DNA of 64,000 bases from Sphingobacterium chungjuense (lineage in GTDB: Bacteria; Bacteroidota; Bacteroidia; Sphingobacteriales; Sphingobacteriaceae), in NCBI RefSeq assembly GCF_011316935.1, contig NZ_WLYS01000007.1, positions 1 to 64,000 on the forward strand. The letters run 5' to 3'. Positions 48,351 to 56,747 of this stretch are shown piece by piece. Both the position numbers and the translations under genes were made by a program. The notes beneath the pieces are model-generated. The model was given only the letters and a program-made list of their open reading frames with translations. It was not told the DNA's origin and made no database searches. Numbering within the stretch: position 1 is the first letter of the stretch; the number at the start of each line of letters is the position of its first letter.

Positions 48351-50186
48351 ATGGCGAGACAACGATTAAATAGTGGCAACAATAACGGAGAAGATCTACC
48401 TAAGCCAAAATTGAATTTAGATGTGATGAAGAAGGGATACCAAATCTTTAGGTATATCCTGCCTTATCGCGCAAAATTTATCTGGGGGATGGTTTTCTTG
48501 ATTCTTTCCAGCTTAACGATGTTGACCTTTCCAGCCCTGCTCGGTGCCATGATTGATGCCGCACAAGGAAAACAAAAATACGATTGGCTTCCTGCTAGCA
48601 TTGTTCAAATTGGACTGATCTCCATGTCCATTCTATTTTTTCAATCGGTCATCTCTTTTTTTCGCATTCGGCTCTTTGTCGAAGTATCCGAAAAAGCGCT
48701 ATCTACTATTCGCCAAGAAGTATATCATAAACTGATCGCCTTGCCGATGGATTTTTTTGCCAATCGCCGCGTCGGCGAATTGAACAGTCGTATCTCATCC
48801 GATCTTTCGCAGATTCAAGACACGATGACTACAACGCTGGCAGAATTACTTCGCCAAACGATTAGTTTGGCATTTGGCGTTGCCCTACTCGTGTTTGTGT
48901 CGGCTAAATTGGCTTTGATGAACTTGGCTATTCTACCCATCATCGTACTGACAGGCTTCGTATTTGGAAAATTCATCCGCAAAATATCGAAAGAAACACA
49001 GGATAAGTTGGCCGATTCTAATGCCATCGTGCAGGAAACGCTGTCGGGCATTTCGAATGTCAAAGCATTTGTAAACGAATACCGGGAGACCACACGCTAT
49101 GCCGATAAGTTATGCGAGGTCGTTAGCTTGGCGGTGCGTGGCGCGACTTTTCGTGGTGTTTTTGCTTCTTTTATCATTTTCTGCGTTTTTGGAGCTGCCA
49201 TAGTCGTCATTTGGTACGGCGCTACATTGGTATCGCAAGGTGACATTACCGTTGGTGATTTGACGACATATATTCTGTATTCCATGTTTGTAGCGGGTTC
49301 TATGGGTAGTTTTCCAGAATTATATGCTAACGTACAAAGAGCAGTGGGTGCTAGTGAACGCGTCCTGGAAATATTAACGGAGAAACAAGAAAAATTAGAC
49401 ATCTCTGCCGAGAATAGAGTGATTAAGAAAGTGATTCGTGGAGACGTGACATTCCATAATGTTGGATTTTCCTATCCTACGCGACCGGATATCCAAACGC
49501 TGAAAGGCGTGTCATTTCACGTAAGCGCTGGACAGAAATTGGCGATCGTAGGACCAAGCGGTACGGGAAAGTCAACTATTGCTTCGCTAATCTTGCAGTT
49601 TTATGATCCCAAGAATGGCACGGTACTCTATGACGGTGCTCCAGCGGAAGATTTTTCGCTCACGGATATCCGTAATCAGGTCGCGATTGTACCGCAAGAT
49701 GTACTTCTTTTTGGCGGCACGATTGCAGAGAATATTGGTTATGGAAAGCTGGAAGCTGGTATTGACGATATCATTAATGCTGCCAAAAGATCCAATGCGC
49801 ATGACTTTATCATGAGCTTCCCAGAGGGATATGAAACCATGGTAGGCGAGCGCGGAGTGAAATTATCAGGTGGCCAACGCCAACGAATCGCCATTGCACG
49901 GGCTTTATTGAAAGATCCTGCCATCTTGATATTGGATGAAGCTACTTCTTCGTTGGATTCAGAATCCGAACGATTAGTGCAGCTTGCCCTAGAAGAGCTG
50001 ATGCGCGACCGTACGTCGATTATTATTGCTCACCGATTATCGACTATCCGCGATGCTGATAAGATCCTTGTGATCGAAAATGGCGCCGTTTCCGACTCAG
50101 GAACACATCAGGAACTAATGTCCAGATGCCAAGGTCTTTATCATCATTTATATTCGCTACAATCTCTCGACGTTGTGGCAGGTTAA
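48351..50186 (+). CDS. ABC exporter, fused permease-ATPase
   Basis: 611-aa half-transporter with six transmembrane helices (about 45-330) and a nucleotide-binding domain (about 365-600). Walker A VGPSGTGKST, signature LSGGQRQ, Walker B ILILDEATSSLD and H-loop IIIAHRLSTI are all intact. It resembles MsbA/BmrA/LmrA type multidrug or lipid exporters. Start at the ATG at 48351 rather than the GTG at 48342. Substrate not readable. It probably homodimerises in the inner membrane. Confidence 0.93.
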   Translation: MARQRLNSGNNNGEDLPKPKLNLDVMKKGYQIFRYILPYRAKFIWGMVFLILSSLTMLTFPALLGAMIDAAQGKQKYDWLPASIVQIGLISMSILFFQSVISFFRIRLFVEVSEKALSTIRQEVYHKLIALPMDFFANRRVGELNSRISSDLSQIQDTMTTTLAELLRQTISLAFGVALLVFVSAKLALMNLAILPIIVLTGFVFGKFIRKISKETQDKLADSNAIVQETLSGISNVKAFVNEYRETTRYADKLCEVVSLAVRGATFRGVFASFIIFCVFGAAIVVIWYGATLVSQGDITVGDLTTYILYSMFVAGSMGSFPELYANVQRAVGASERVLEILTEKQEKLDISAENRVIKKVIRGDVTFHNVGFSYPTRPDIQTLKGVSFHVSAGQKLAIVGPSGTGKSTIASLILQFYDPKNGTVLYDGAPAEDFSLTDIRNQVAIVPQDVLLFGGTIAENIGYGKLEAGIDDIINAAKRSNAHDFIMSFPEGYETMVGERGVKLSGGQRQRIAIARALLKDPAILILDEATSSLDSESERLVQLALEELMRDRTSIIIAHRLSTIRDADKILVIENGAVSDSGTHQELMSRCQGLYHHLYSLQSLDVVAG

Positions 50187-50279
50187 AATTTGTTAATTTC
50201 ATTTTTCTACAAACCTTTTGGAACATGTCTTGTTTGAAATTTAGAAAACAGATTATTTGATTTTTAAAAGATAGAAAGC

Positions 50280-50654
50280 ATGAAAAATAAGAACGGATTA
50301 GTAGCCTTTGCACTTTTAGGTTTAGCAGTAGGTACTGCGGCATATTATCTATTGGGCACAGAAGATGGTAAGAAGCAATTAGACAACGCAAACAAAGGAT
50401 TGAAGGATCTAACTCGCTCGGTAAAAGAATTATCTAAAAAAGAAGCGAAACGTGCGCGTGAATTCGCAAAAACAGCGAAAGACGATTTAGACGAATTAAG
50501 AAGTAAAGCGAAAGATGCCGGTAAAACTGCCATCGATAGAGCAGCGGTCAAAGCCAATGAATGGGCAGACAAAGCTTCTCAAGCAGCTGGAAACGTAAAA
50601 GACGTATCGGGCGAATATGCTTCTAAGGCGAAGTCAGAATTAGACAAAGCGTAA
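50280..50654 (+). CDS. YtxH domain protein
   Basis: 124-aa protein of the YtxH/gas-vesicle-like family. One N-terminal transmembrane segment (LVAFALLGLAVGTAAYYLLG, about 7-26) precedes a long Lys/Ala/Asp-rich amphipathic helix (LTRSVKELSKKEAKRAREFA). This composition is typical of stress-associated envelope proteins; function unsettled. Ninety-three bp after the ABC exporter gene, so perhaps its own unit. Confidence 0.85.
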   Translation: MKNKNGLVAFALLGLAVGTAAYYLLGTEDGKKQLDNANKGLKDLTRSVKELSKKEAKRAREFAKTAKDDLDELRSKAKDAGKTAIDRAAVKANEWADKASQAAGNVKDVSGEYASKAKSELDKA

Positions 50655-50696
50655 CATTTTTACGCGACACCACAACTTCTCCTTCATAATCATTAC

Positions 50697-50704
50697 TATC
50701 TTTG
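50697..50704 (+). promoter_or_regulatory. -7 element directly before ccmB
   Basis: TATCTTTG ends 6 nt before the ccmB ATG at 50711. If used, the mRNA would start at or within a few bases of the ATG, i.e. leaderless. No -33 TTG visible. Confidence 0.4.
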
Positions 50705-50710
50705 TAATGT

Positions 50711-51370
50711 ATGAATTTCTTGGAGCAGGTAAAAGTTTTGGTGATAAAAGATATCATGCTGGAGTGGCGCTCTAAAGCCGCCATCAACAGCATCTTATTA
50801 TACGTCGTATCCACAGTATTTGTATGCTATCAAGCATTCAAATCTGTGGATACGCTCGTTTGGAATGCCCTGTTCTGGATTATACTGCTCTTTGCCTCCA
50901 TTACAGCGATCTCGCGTGGTTTCACACAGGAAACACAACACAGGTACTTGTATTATTACAGTCTGGTAAATCCCAAAGCACTTGTCTTTTCTAAAATCGT
51001 ATATAATTCCGTCTTAATGACCTTGATATCTGGGACAGCCTTTGTGGTATACGGTACGATTTTTAAGAGCCCGATTGAAGACTTATTACTCTATTTTACC
51101 GCCGTCTTGTTGGGTGCGATTAGTTTTTCTTCTGTATTCACCATGGTATCTGGCATCAGCGCCAAAACGGGCAGTAATAGTACGATCATGGCCATATTGA
51201 GTTTTCCGGTCATCATTCCATTACTGATCGTCCTCATCAAACTTTCTTTGCACGCCATACAAGGTGTTGAACGCGCCGCCAGCACCAGCGAGCTATTTGT
51301 TTTGATTGCGATTAATGTCATCACGATTGCTATTTCTTTATTGTTATTTCCTTACCTTTGGCGAGATTAA
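50711..51370 (+). CDS. ccmB: Heme exporter permease CcmB
   Basis: 219-aa integral membrane protein with six predicted transmembrane segments. Family features: LVIKDIMLEWRSKAAINSIL (about 9-28), ITAISRGFTQETQ (about 65-77) and LYYYSLVNPKALVFSKIVYN. CcmB works with the CcmA ATPase in cytochrome c maturation. ccmA itself is not in the window. First gene of the ccmB-ccmC-ccmD-DUF6427 run. Confidence 0.92.
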   Translation: MNFLEQVKVLVIKDIMLEWRSKAAINSILLYVVSTVFVCYQAFKSVDTLVWNALFWIILLFASITAISRGFTQETQHRYLYYYSLVNPKALVFSKIVYNSVLMTLISGTAFVVYGTIFKSPIEDLLLYFTAVLLGAISFSSVFTMVSGISAKTGSNSTIMAILSFPVIIPLLIVLIKLSLHAIQGVERAASTSELFVLIAINVITIAISLLLFPYLWRD

Positions 51371-51392
51371 AATCTTGTTTTCTTAAAATAAT

Positions 51393-52070
51393 ATGAGAAA
51401 AACCTGGTGGAAAATATTGGCGGTAATCATGGTGGGCAGCTCCGTCATAGCCGGATTATTAGGCCCTGTTCCCGAACTCCCTATACTCAACGAAACGATA
51501 CGCAACGTGTACTATCATGTGCCGATGTGGTTTGCGATGATCTTTCTGTACCTAATCTCTGTCGTATACAGCATTAAATATCTGGGATCATCTGACAGAA
51601 AGCACGATTTGATCGCCGTAGAAGCGGTAAACACCGGCATTTTGTTTTGTGGACTTGGTTTGTTGACTGGCATGCTTTGGGGCTATATAACTTGGGGCGA
51701 CCCTTGGCCCAATGACCCGAAGCTTAATGGTTCTGCTATCGCGACGCTCATGTACCTTGCTTATCTTGTACTGAGAAATGCGTTGGAAGAAGAACAAAAA
51801 CGCGCTAAAATATCGGCAATCTACAACATCTTCGCCTTTCCGGTGATGATTGTACTCATTTATATATTACCAAAACTGACGGATTCTTTGCACCCAGGCA
51901 GCGGCGGTAACTCGACGATTGGCAGTTTGGATATGGACAATTATATGCGTCCGGTATTCTACACTGCAGCCATCGGCTGGATCTTGATTGGTGTTTGGAT
52001 CGGCACCATGCGATACCGGATTCGATTGATCGAGGAACAAGAAGATACTTTTGATAATTCAGCTGCTTAG
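51393..52070 (+). CDS. ccmC: Cytochrome c biogenesis protein CcmC/CcsA
   Basis: 225-aa heme-handling membrane protein with six hydrophobic helices. The His ligands are represented by YYHVPMWFAM near 41 and LHPGSGGNS near 167. The WWD heme-binding motif is altered: it reads WGYITWGDPWPNDPKL, keeping W, W and D but not the WW pair. I believe this form is normal for Sphingobacteriaceae. 22 bp after ccmB. Confidence 0.9.
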   Translation: MRKTWWKILAVIMVGSSVIAGLLGPVPELPILNETIRNVYYHVPMWFAMIFLYLISVVYSIKYLGSSDRKHDLIAVEAVNTGILFCGLGLLTGMLWGYITWGDPWPNDPKLNGSAIATLMYLAYLVLRNALEEEQKRAKISAIYNIFAFPVMIVLIYILPKLTDSLHPGSGGNSTIGSLDMDNYMRPVFYTAAIGWILIGVWIGTMRYRIRLIEEQEDTFDNSAA

Positions 52071-52076
52071 CATCTT

Positions 52077-52280
52077 ATGAAAAAACAAATTACGCTAATC
52101 GTAGGAATGATGTTGGCGATCATGCAAGCCATGGCGCAACCGGTAGAAATGGCTATTACGCTACGCTCCGAAGGAAAGATTTACATTGTAGTCGCAGTCA
52201 TGCTGATTATTTTTGTTGGCGTGGCCACCTACCTCTTCACATTGGATCGTCGGGTCGCCAAATTAGAGAAAAGAAAGTAA
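52077..52280 (+). CDS. ccmD: CcmD family protein
   Basis: 67-aa small protein with one N-terminal signal-like helix and one transmembrane helix (IYIVVAVMLIIFVGVATYLF, about 35-54) and a basic tail (RRVAKLEKRK). In cytochrome c maturation CcmD ties CcmC and CcmE together. Assigned by size, topology and position 6 bp after ccmC. Confidence 0.82.
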   Translation: MKKQITLIVGMMLAIMQAMAQPVEMAITLRSEGKIYIVVAVMLIIFVGVATYLFTLDRRVAKLEKRK

Positions 52281-52292
52281 TCCACGTTGCCC

Positions 52293-53276
52293 ATGATCAT
52301 AAGCCAGCACCGTAATCTATCGGCACTTAATATACTTCTGGTAGCGGTTGTTGGATTAATTCTGTGCTTGGGTGTATTCTTGCAATTGCCGGATAAGCTT
52401 GAGCCGATTCTATTTGAGCCAGCACTACATAATCTCATTGGCTTTCAAATTGGCGACCGTCTTCCGCCCTATCTCAATGTGCTTATTACATTGATTCTGA
52501 CACTCTTTCAAGCATTTCAGCTCAATCGGGTTATTAATTATTATAACTTTCTGGGCAAACCTAGCTTTCTCACGGCACTAATGTTTATGACATTGGTGAG
52601 CTTGTTTCTTCCTTTTTTAGTGCTATCACCCACGCTGATCTGCAATTTTTTGACCATTTGGATGCTTTCCAAGCTGTTTAAGATATACAAGCTAAGCAAT
52701 ATACAAGGCCGCATGTTTGATCTAGGCATCATCGTAGCACTAGGGAGCTTAATCTACTTGCCATTTACGATCATGTTATTATTATTGTGGGCAAGTTTGT
52801 TGATATTCAGGCCATTTGATTGGAGAGAATGGGTCACGCCTCTGTTGGGATTTATTACGATTTACTTTTTAATCGGAGTTGCCTATTATTGGAATTATCG
52901 TTTTGATGATTTTCTGCTCATTTTTTCTCCTTTTACCACACCATTTAGCACTTCGATACACGTAGACTATTACGATCTTATCGCACTGGCGCCCGTCGTG
53001 ATTGCGATGTTGTTGTTTCTGGGCGTTTTGAAGGATCAATATTTCAAAAGTGTAGTGCACGTACGCAAATCGTTTAAATTGCTGTTTTACATGTTGGTAT
53101 TAATTGCGGTCTCCTTTTATTTAGATGCCGGCATTACGATTAACCATTTCTTGCTGTGCGTACCACCACTTTCGATCTATCTTGCTTATTATTTCACACA
53201 CGCAAAAAGCAAATGGATCTATGAATCCGTTTATCTTTTAATAGTTGCTGGTATCATTTGTTCACAATTTCTATAA
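52293..53276 (+). CDS. DUF6427 family membrane protein
   Basis: 327-aa polytopic membrane protein, about ten transmembrane helices, of the Bacteroidetes DUF6427 group. Function unknown. The start MIISQHRNLSALN at 52293 is family-like; the in-frame TTG at 52287 adds two residues. It ends the ccmB-C-D run, 12 bp after ccmD; involvement in heme or quinone chemistry is only suggested by position. Confidence 0.75.
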   Translation: MIISQHRNLSALNILLVAVVGLILCLGVFLQLPDKLEPILFEPALHNLIGFQIGDRLPPYLNVLITLILTLFQAFQLNRVINYYNFLGKPSFLTALMFMTLVSLFLPFLVLSPTLICNFLTIWMLSKLFKIYKLSNIQGRMFDLGIIVALGSLIYLPFTIMLLLLWASLLIFRPFDWREWVTPLLGFITIYFLIGVAYYWNYRFDDFLLIFSPFTTPFSTSIHVDYYDLIALAPVVIAMLLFLGVLKDQYFKSVVHVRKSFKLLFYMLVLIAVSFYLDAGITINHFLLCVPPLSIYLAYYFTHAKSKWIYESVYLLIVAGIICSQFL

Positions 53277-53342
53277 AAAACTGAGCAACAGTTGTTTAAC
53301 CTTTTTTAACAAGATAATCAGGCGAATACGTTAAAATTTAAA

Positions 53343-53350
53343 TAGTTTTG
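53343..53350 (+). promoter_or_regulatory. -7 element upstream of the outer membrane protein gene
   Basis: TAGTTTTG, matching TAnnTTTG, 67 bp before the TTG start at 53418. No -33 TTG at the right spacing. Confidence 0.4.
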
Positions 53351-53417
53351 TACCAAAATTTCACCTGAAAATGTTCCAAATCGGGGTGGATACCGAGAAC
53401 ACTTAATATAACACGCG

Positions 53418-54734
53418 TTGAAAAATAGATTTATAAGGGTTGCTTTTTCCATTTTGCTGTCTGGTGGCGCATTATGCCTCATGCCAACAGCTGTTCATGC
53501 ACAAACGACCACTTCTCATTCTCCTTATTCCCAATTTGGTTTGGGGCAAATGAGAGAAGATTTAACCCCTCAACAACGCTCTATGGGTGGTATTGCTGCC
53601 GGATTACGTTATCTTGGAGGAATGCCTACATTAAACGTATCCAACCCAGCTTCTTATTCTGCGATGAATAGAACCATCTTTGATGGTAGTATGTATGGCA
53701 ACTTCACCCAACTAAGCAAAGGCTCAGGATCTGACAATACGGGAGATTTTGCATTCGGACATATAACCTTTGGTATACCTCTGAAAAAAGCAGGTGGTTT
53801 GTCATTTGGTTTATTGCCTTTTTCGGACGTGGGATATAATGCCTATGAAGATCAAAACTTAGGTGATTTGCGGTATCGCAAAAGCATCGCTGGGGAAGGT
53901 GGTCTGAACAAAGCATACGTCGGGTACGGTGTCAACTTGCCAATAAAAGGATTGAGTATCGGTGCTAATGCAGGTTATTTGTTTGGAAACCTGACCGACA
54001 AAGCGACGGTGGAATTCCCGAATAACGCAGAAATATACAATACAATTCAGACCAACAATCGGTACGTGCGCGGAATAATGCTCGACTATGGTATGCAGTA
54101 CTTTCGTTCATTGGGTAATCGGATGAGCATGACGATTGGTTATTCCGGAACGCTGAATAATCAAGTGAGAAATGAAACGACTTCTATGGGTACCATCACC
54201 GCAGGCGGTGGCAGTGCGCTGGATGCGATTGCGTTGGACACGATTATTAGTCCAGTAAGTTTTGGACAGCGTATTAATCTACCTCTGAAACACAATATCG
54301 GTATTACCGTATCGAAAGGATATAACTGGACGGTAGGTGCTGATTTTAAATATGCTGATTGGTCTAACACGCGACAGCCAGCCGGACAAGCACCATTGGG
54401 CAAAAATATTGGTGTGGCGCTTGGTGGACAATTTAAGCCAGATCCAACCTCTCCAAAGTACTTGAACATTGTGGATTATAGATTGGGTTTCCGTTACAAT
54501 CAAACAGAGATAACACTGAATAATAGACGAATCAATGATATGGCGGTTTCTGCTGGCTTTGGTATTCCACTGGCACAGAAAAGCTTTGGTCGTACATTCT
54601 CTATGTTGAATATCACGGGAGAATTCGGACAACGTGGTACGCTACAAAACAACTTGGTGCGAGAACGCTATATCAACATTCACTTGGGCTTCACGATCAA
54701 TGATACGTGGTTTATCCGAGGCAGCATAGACTAA
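53418..54734 (+). CDS. Outer membrane beta-barrel protein
   Basis: 438-aa putative outer membrane protein. A signal peptide (RVAFSILLSGGALCLMPTAV, cut at about VHAQ) is followed by SHSPYSQFGLGQMREDLTPQ and many alternating beta-strands, with NPASYSAM near 74, a pattern of Bacteroidetes FadL-like/PorV-like barrels. The start is a TTG at 53418, with no ATG further upstream in frame. One base before lptC, so the two are coupled. Role perhaps in envelope assembly; inferred from position only. Confidence 0.75.
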   Translation: MKNRFIRVAFSILLSGGALCLMPTAVHAQTTTSHSPYSQFGLGQMREDLTPQQRSMGGIAAGLRYLGGMPTLNVSNPASYSAMNRTIFDGSMYGNFTQLSKGSGSDNTGDFAFGHITFGIPLKKAGGLSFGLLPFSDVGYNAYEDQNLGDLRYRKSIAGEGGLNKAYVGYGVNLPIKGLSIGANAGYLFGNLTDKATVEFPNNAEIYNTIQTNNRYVRGIMLDYGMQYFRSLGNRMSMTIGYSGTLNNQVRNETTSMGTITAGGGSALDAIALDTIISPVSFGQRINLPLKHNIGITVSKGYNWTVGADFKYADWSNTRQPAGQAPLGKNIGVALGGQFKPDPTSPKYLNIVDYRLGFRYNQTEITLNNRRINDMAVSAGFGIPLAQKSFGRTFSMLNITGEFGQRGTLQNNLVRERYINIHLGFTINDTWFIRGSID

Positions 54735-54735
54735 C

Positions 54736-55332
54736 ATGATGCGGCCGCTTACATGGCGTAATAGGTTATTCCTTTGGGGATCTGTGCTCGGACTGATATG
54801 CTTTAGCGCTTGCGAGAATGATATGCGCGATATTGACCGTATCGCTTCTATCCCAGAAGAAGAGGCGGTGGATGTATCACTCAACGTGACGGTTACCTAC
54901 AGTGATTCTGCAAAAGTAAAGGCGGTAATGACTGCTCCAGAAATGCGCGTTTATCATGATAGTACCGACAATTCGGAGTTCAAGAAAGGTGTTAAAATCA
55001 TTTTCTACGACGAGAACCTTCAAGAAACACAACGCATCACTTCTAATTATGCTTTGCTAAGGCAAAGCGAACAACTTACCGAATTTCGCGACAATGTGGT
55101 GATCACCAAATCGGATGGATCGGTCATCAAGACAGAAGAACTTTTCTACGACGAGAAAAATCAACGCTATTACAATACGGTTCCTATTATTTTCTTTTTT
55201 AGTGACGAACGAGGTAATCAAGCCGCCACTTCCTTTAGTGCTGATGCCAACTTCGTACGCATAGATATGGAATCGCCTACCGGATATTGGATCACGCGAG
55301 ACAACAATCTATTCCCTACAAGCGGATTTTAA
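54736..55332 (+). CDS. lptC: LPS export protein LptC
   Basis: 198-aa LptC-type component of the lipopolysaccharide transport bridge. The N-terminus has a lipobox-like FSAC with Cys26, so it may be a lipoprotein in contrast to the membrane-anchored E. coli LptC. The LptC core has VKAVMTAPEMRVYHDSTDN (about 62-80), KIIFYDENLQETQRITSNYA and a late DANFVRIDMESPTG. In related genomes lptC is followed by a CNNM/CorC-type gene and ppiD; here two minus-strand nuclease genes come between lptC and ppiD. Confidence 0.88.
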   Translation: MMRPLTWRNRLFLWGSVLGLICFSACENDMRDIDRIASIPEEEAVDVSLNVTVTYSDSAKVKAVMTAPEMRVYHDSTDNSEFKKGVKIIFYDENLQETQRITSNYALLRQSEQLTEFRDNVVITKSDGSVIKTEELFYDEKNQRYYNTVPIIFFFSDERGNQAATSFSADANFVRIDMESPTGYWITRDNNLFPTSGF

Positions 55333-55349
55333 AACCAACACATACTTGA

Positions 55350-56432
55350 TTAAAAATGAGGTTTAATCAAATATATCAATACTGGAAAGTGATCGCTGTA
55401 TCCATTGATAAACGTGCCCTCAATAAAAGTGCGTAGCGGATAACCTTTATTGCTTCGTGCTCGTCGCCCTAATTTACCTTCCTGATCTACTAAAAATGGT
55501 TTATTAAACACTTCTGCCTTCCAATAACGTAATCCATCGGTATCTTTTCGCAACAGGCTTTGAGATAGTATAATCTGGTCAAACATATTCCAACCACCTT
55601 GGTAAGCGAGTGAACCTGCGCCCTTTTCTAACAGTTGCCACATCGGATTATACAGTCCACCATCCGAGACATCGCTTACATTTTTTTTAGCGTCAAGCAC
55701 TTTACGCACGCTGACGTCACTCGGATCGTCATTGAGGTCACCCATAAATATAATTTTTGCCAGTGGATCATTTTGCTGCAGTGAATCGATCACATGTCGT
55801 GTAATTACAGCTGCTGCCTCTCGAAGATAAGAGGATTTACTACCTCCAAAGCGTGATGGCCAATGCGCGACAATAAAATGTACATCCTCGTCGGCCATCT
55901 TGCCTGAAACCAATAGCTGGTCGCGCGATCGATAAGCAGATTCGTCTGCCAAATGAAAAGGATAAACTCGCGAAGAAGTAACCTGAAACAATCTAGGATT
56001 ATACAATAAAGCGACATCGATCCCACGACGATCTGGCGAATCGTACTGCACAATCTGATAGTGCATATCTGCCATATCAGGTTGTGAAATCAGATCTTCC
56101 AATACTTTCCGATTTTCAATTTCTGCAACACCTAGTACCTCCGGTCCCACCGGACTATGTTCTCGCGCGATCTGACTAATAGCGTAAGCCATATTGTGTA
56201 GCTTCTTCTGGTACTTTTCTGGAGTCCAGCGCAATTTGCCTTTTGGTGTAAATTCATCATCACCTGCATTAGTAGGATCATCGTCTGTATCAAATAAATT
56301 TTCCAAATTATAGAATGCGGCAGCGTAAACACGATACTGCTTAGATTGCGCCTTGCCCGTAAATGCTTGTCCGTAAATGCAAAACAGAAAAGGCAGTACG
56401 ACCCAGTCACTTTGTATCTTTATTTTATTCAT
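55350..56432 (-). CDS. Secreted endonuclease/exonuclease/phosphatase family protein
   Basis: 360-aa EEP-superfamily enzyme with a signal-like N-terminus (VVLPFLFCIYGQAFTGKAQ). Catalytic motifs are in order: FYNLENLFDTDDDP (about 38-51), LGVAEIENR (catalytic Glu, near 99-107), HFIVAHWPSRFGG (His near 186), GDLNDDPSD (near 224) and the C-terminal SDHFPVLIYL. It is probably a periplasmic or secreted nuclease or phosphodiesterase. Downstream of the fimbrillin/endonuclease gene on the same strand, so the two nucleases may work together to scavenge nucleic acid. Confidence 0.85.
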   Translation of the reverse strand: MNKIKIQSDWVVLPFLFCIYGQAFTGKAQSKQYRVYAAAFYNLENLFDTDDDPTNAGDDEFTPKGKLRWTPEKYQKKLHNMAYAISQIAREHSPVGPEVLGVAEIENRKVLEDLISQPDMADMHYQIVQYDSPDRRGIDVALLYNPRLFQVTSSRVYPFHLADESAYRSRDQLLVSGKMADEDVHFIVAHWPSRFGGSKSSYLREAAAVITRHVIDSLQQNDPLAKIIFMGDLNDDPSDVSVRKVLDAKKNVSDVSDGGLYNPMWQLLEKGAGSLAYQGGWNMFDQIILSQSLLRKDTDGLRYWKAEVFNKPFLVDQEGKLGRRARSNKGYPLRTFIEGTFINGYSDHFPVLIYLIKPHF

Positions 56433-56444
56433 TGCTTCATGCTA

Positions 56445-56747
56445 TTAATTATCTGGCGTCAGGATGATCGGCGGACCGCCGCTTGTATCAGTAGACTGTG
56501 CTGTAATTCGAATATTGTCTAACCGGAAACCAACAGTGTTCGCTGTTCCAAGAGATATAAATTCTATAGACAAGTTTTCTCTTGCAGGAATACCTTCAAG
56601 CACCACCGTGCGATACGCATTGTTATCATCAGCTGCGCTGGAGATAGGAACGCTTGGCACATCCATAGCGACTCCATTTACTATGACTTGAATAACGTTG
56701 AGATTATCATTGCTATTTATTGCCAAAAAGAAGGATTGACGCGCTGT
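56445..56747 (-). pseudogene. Out-of-frame C-terminal domain of the endonuclease gene
   Basis: An open stretch in the -1 frame, starting after a TAA at 56750 and overlapping the last codons of the fimbrillin/endonuclease gene. It has no ATG at its head, only a TTG at 56726. The product includes VVLEGIPARENLSIEFISLG and VGFRLDNIRITAQS, the pattern of a beta-sandwich (choice-of-anchor or carbohydrate-binding like) domain. Adding one G at the TTTTTGG run (about 56723-56730) would join it to the upstream frame as NPSFWAINSNDN. So it is likely a separated tail, by mutation or base-call error; an independent gene is less likely. Confidence 0.5.

Noticed and set aside
56717..56732. Programmed -1 ribosomal frameshift at the end of the endonuclease gene
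   Set aside because: The in-frame heptamer does not follow X-XXY-YYZ (it reads T-TTT-TGG) and I see no clear downstream pseudoknot. A single-base indel is simpler.
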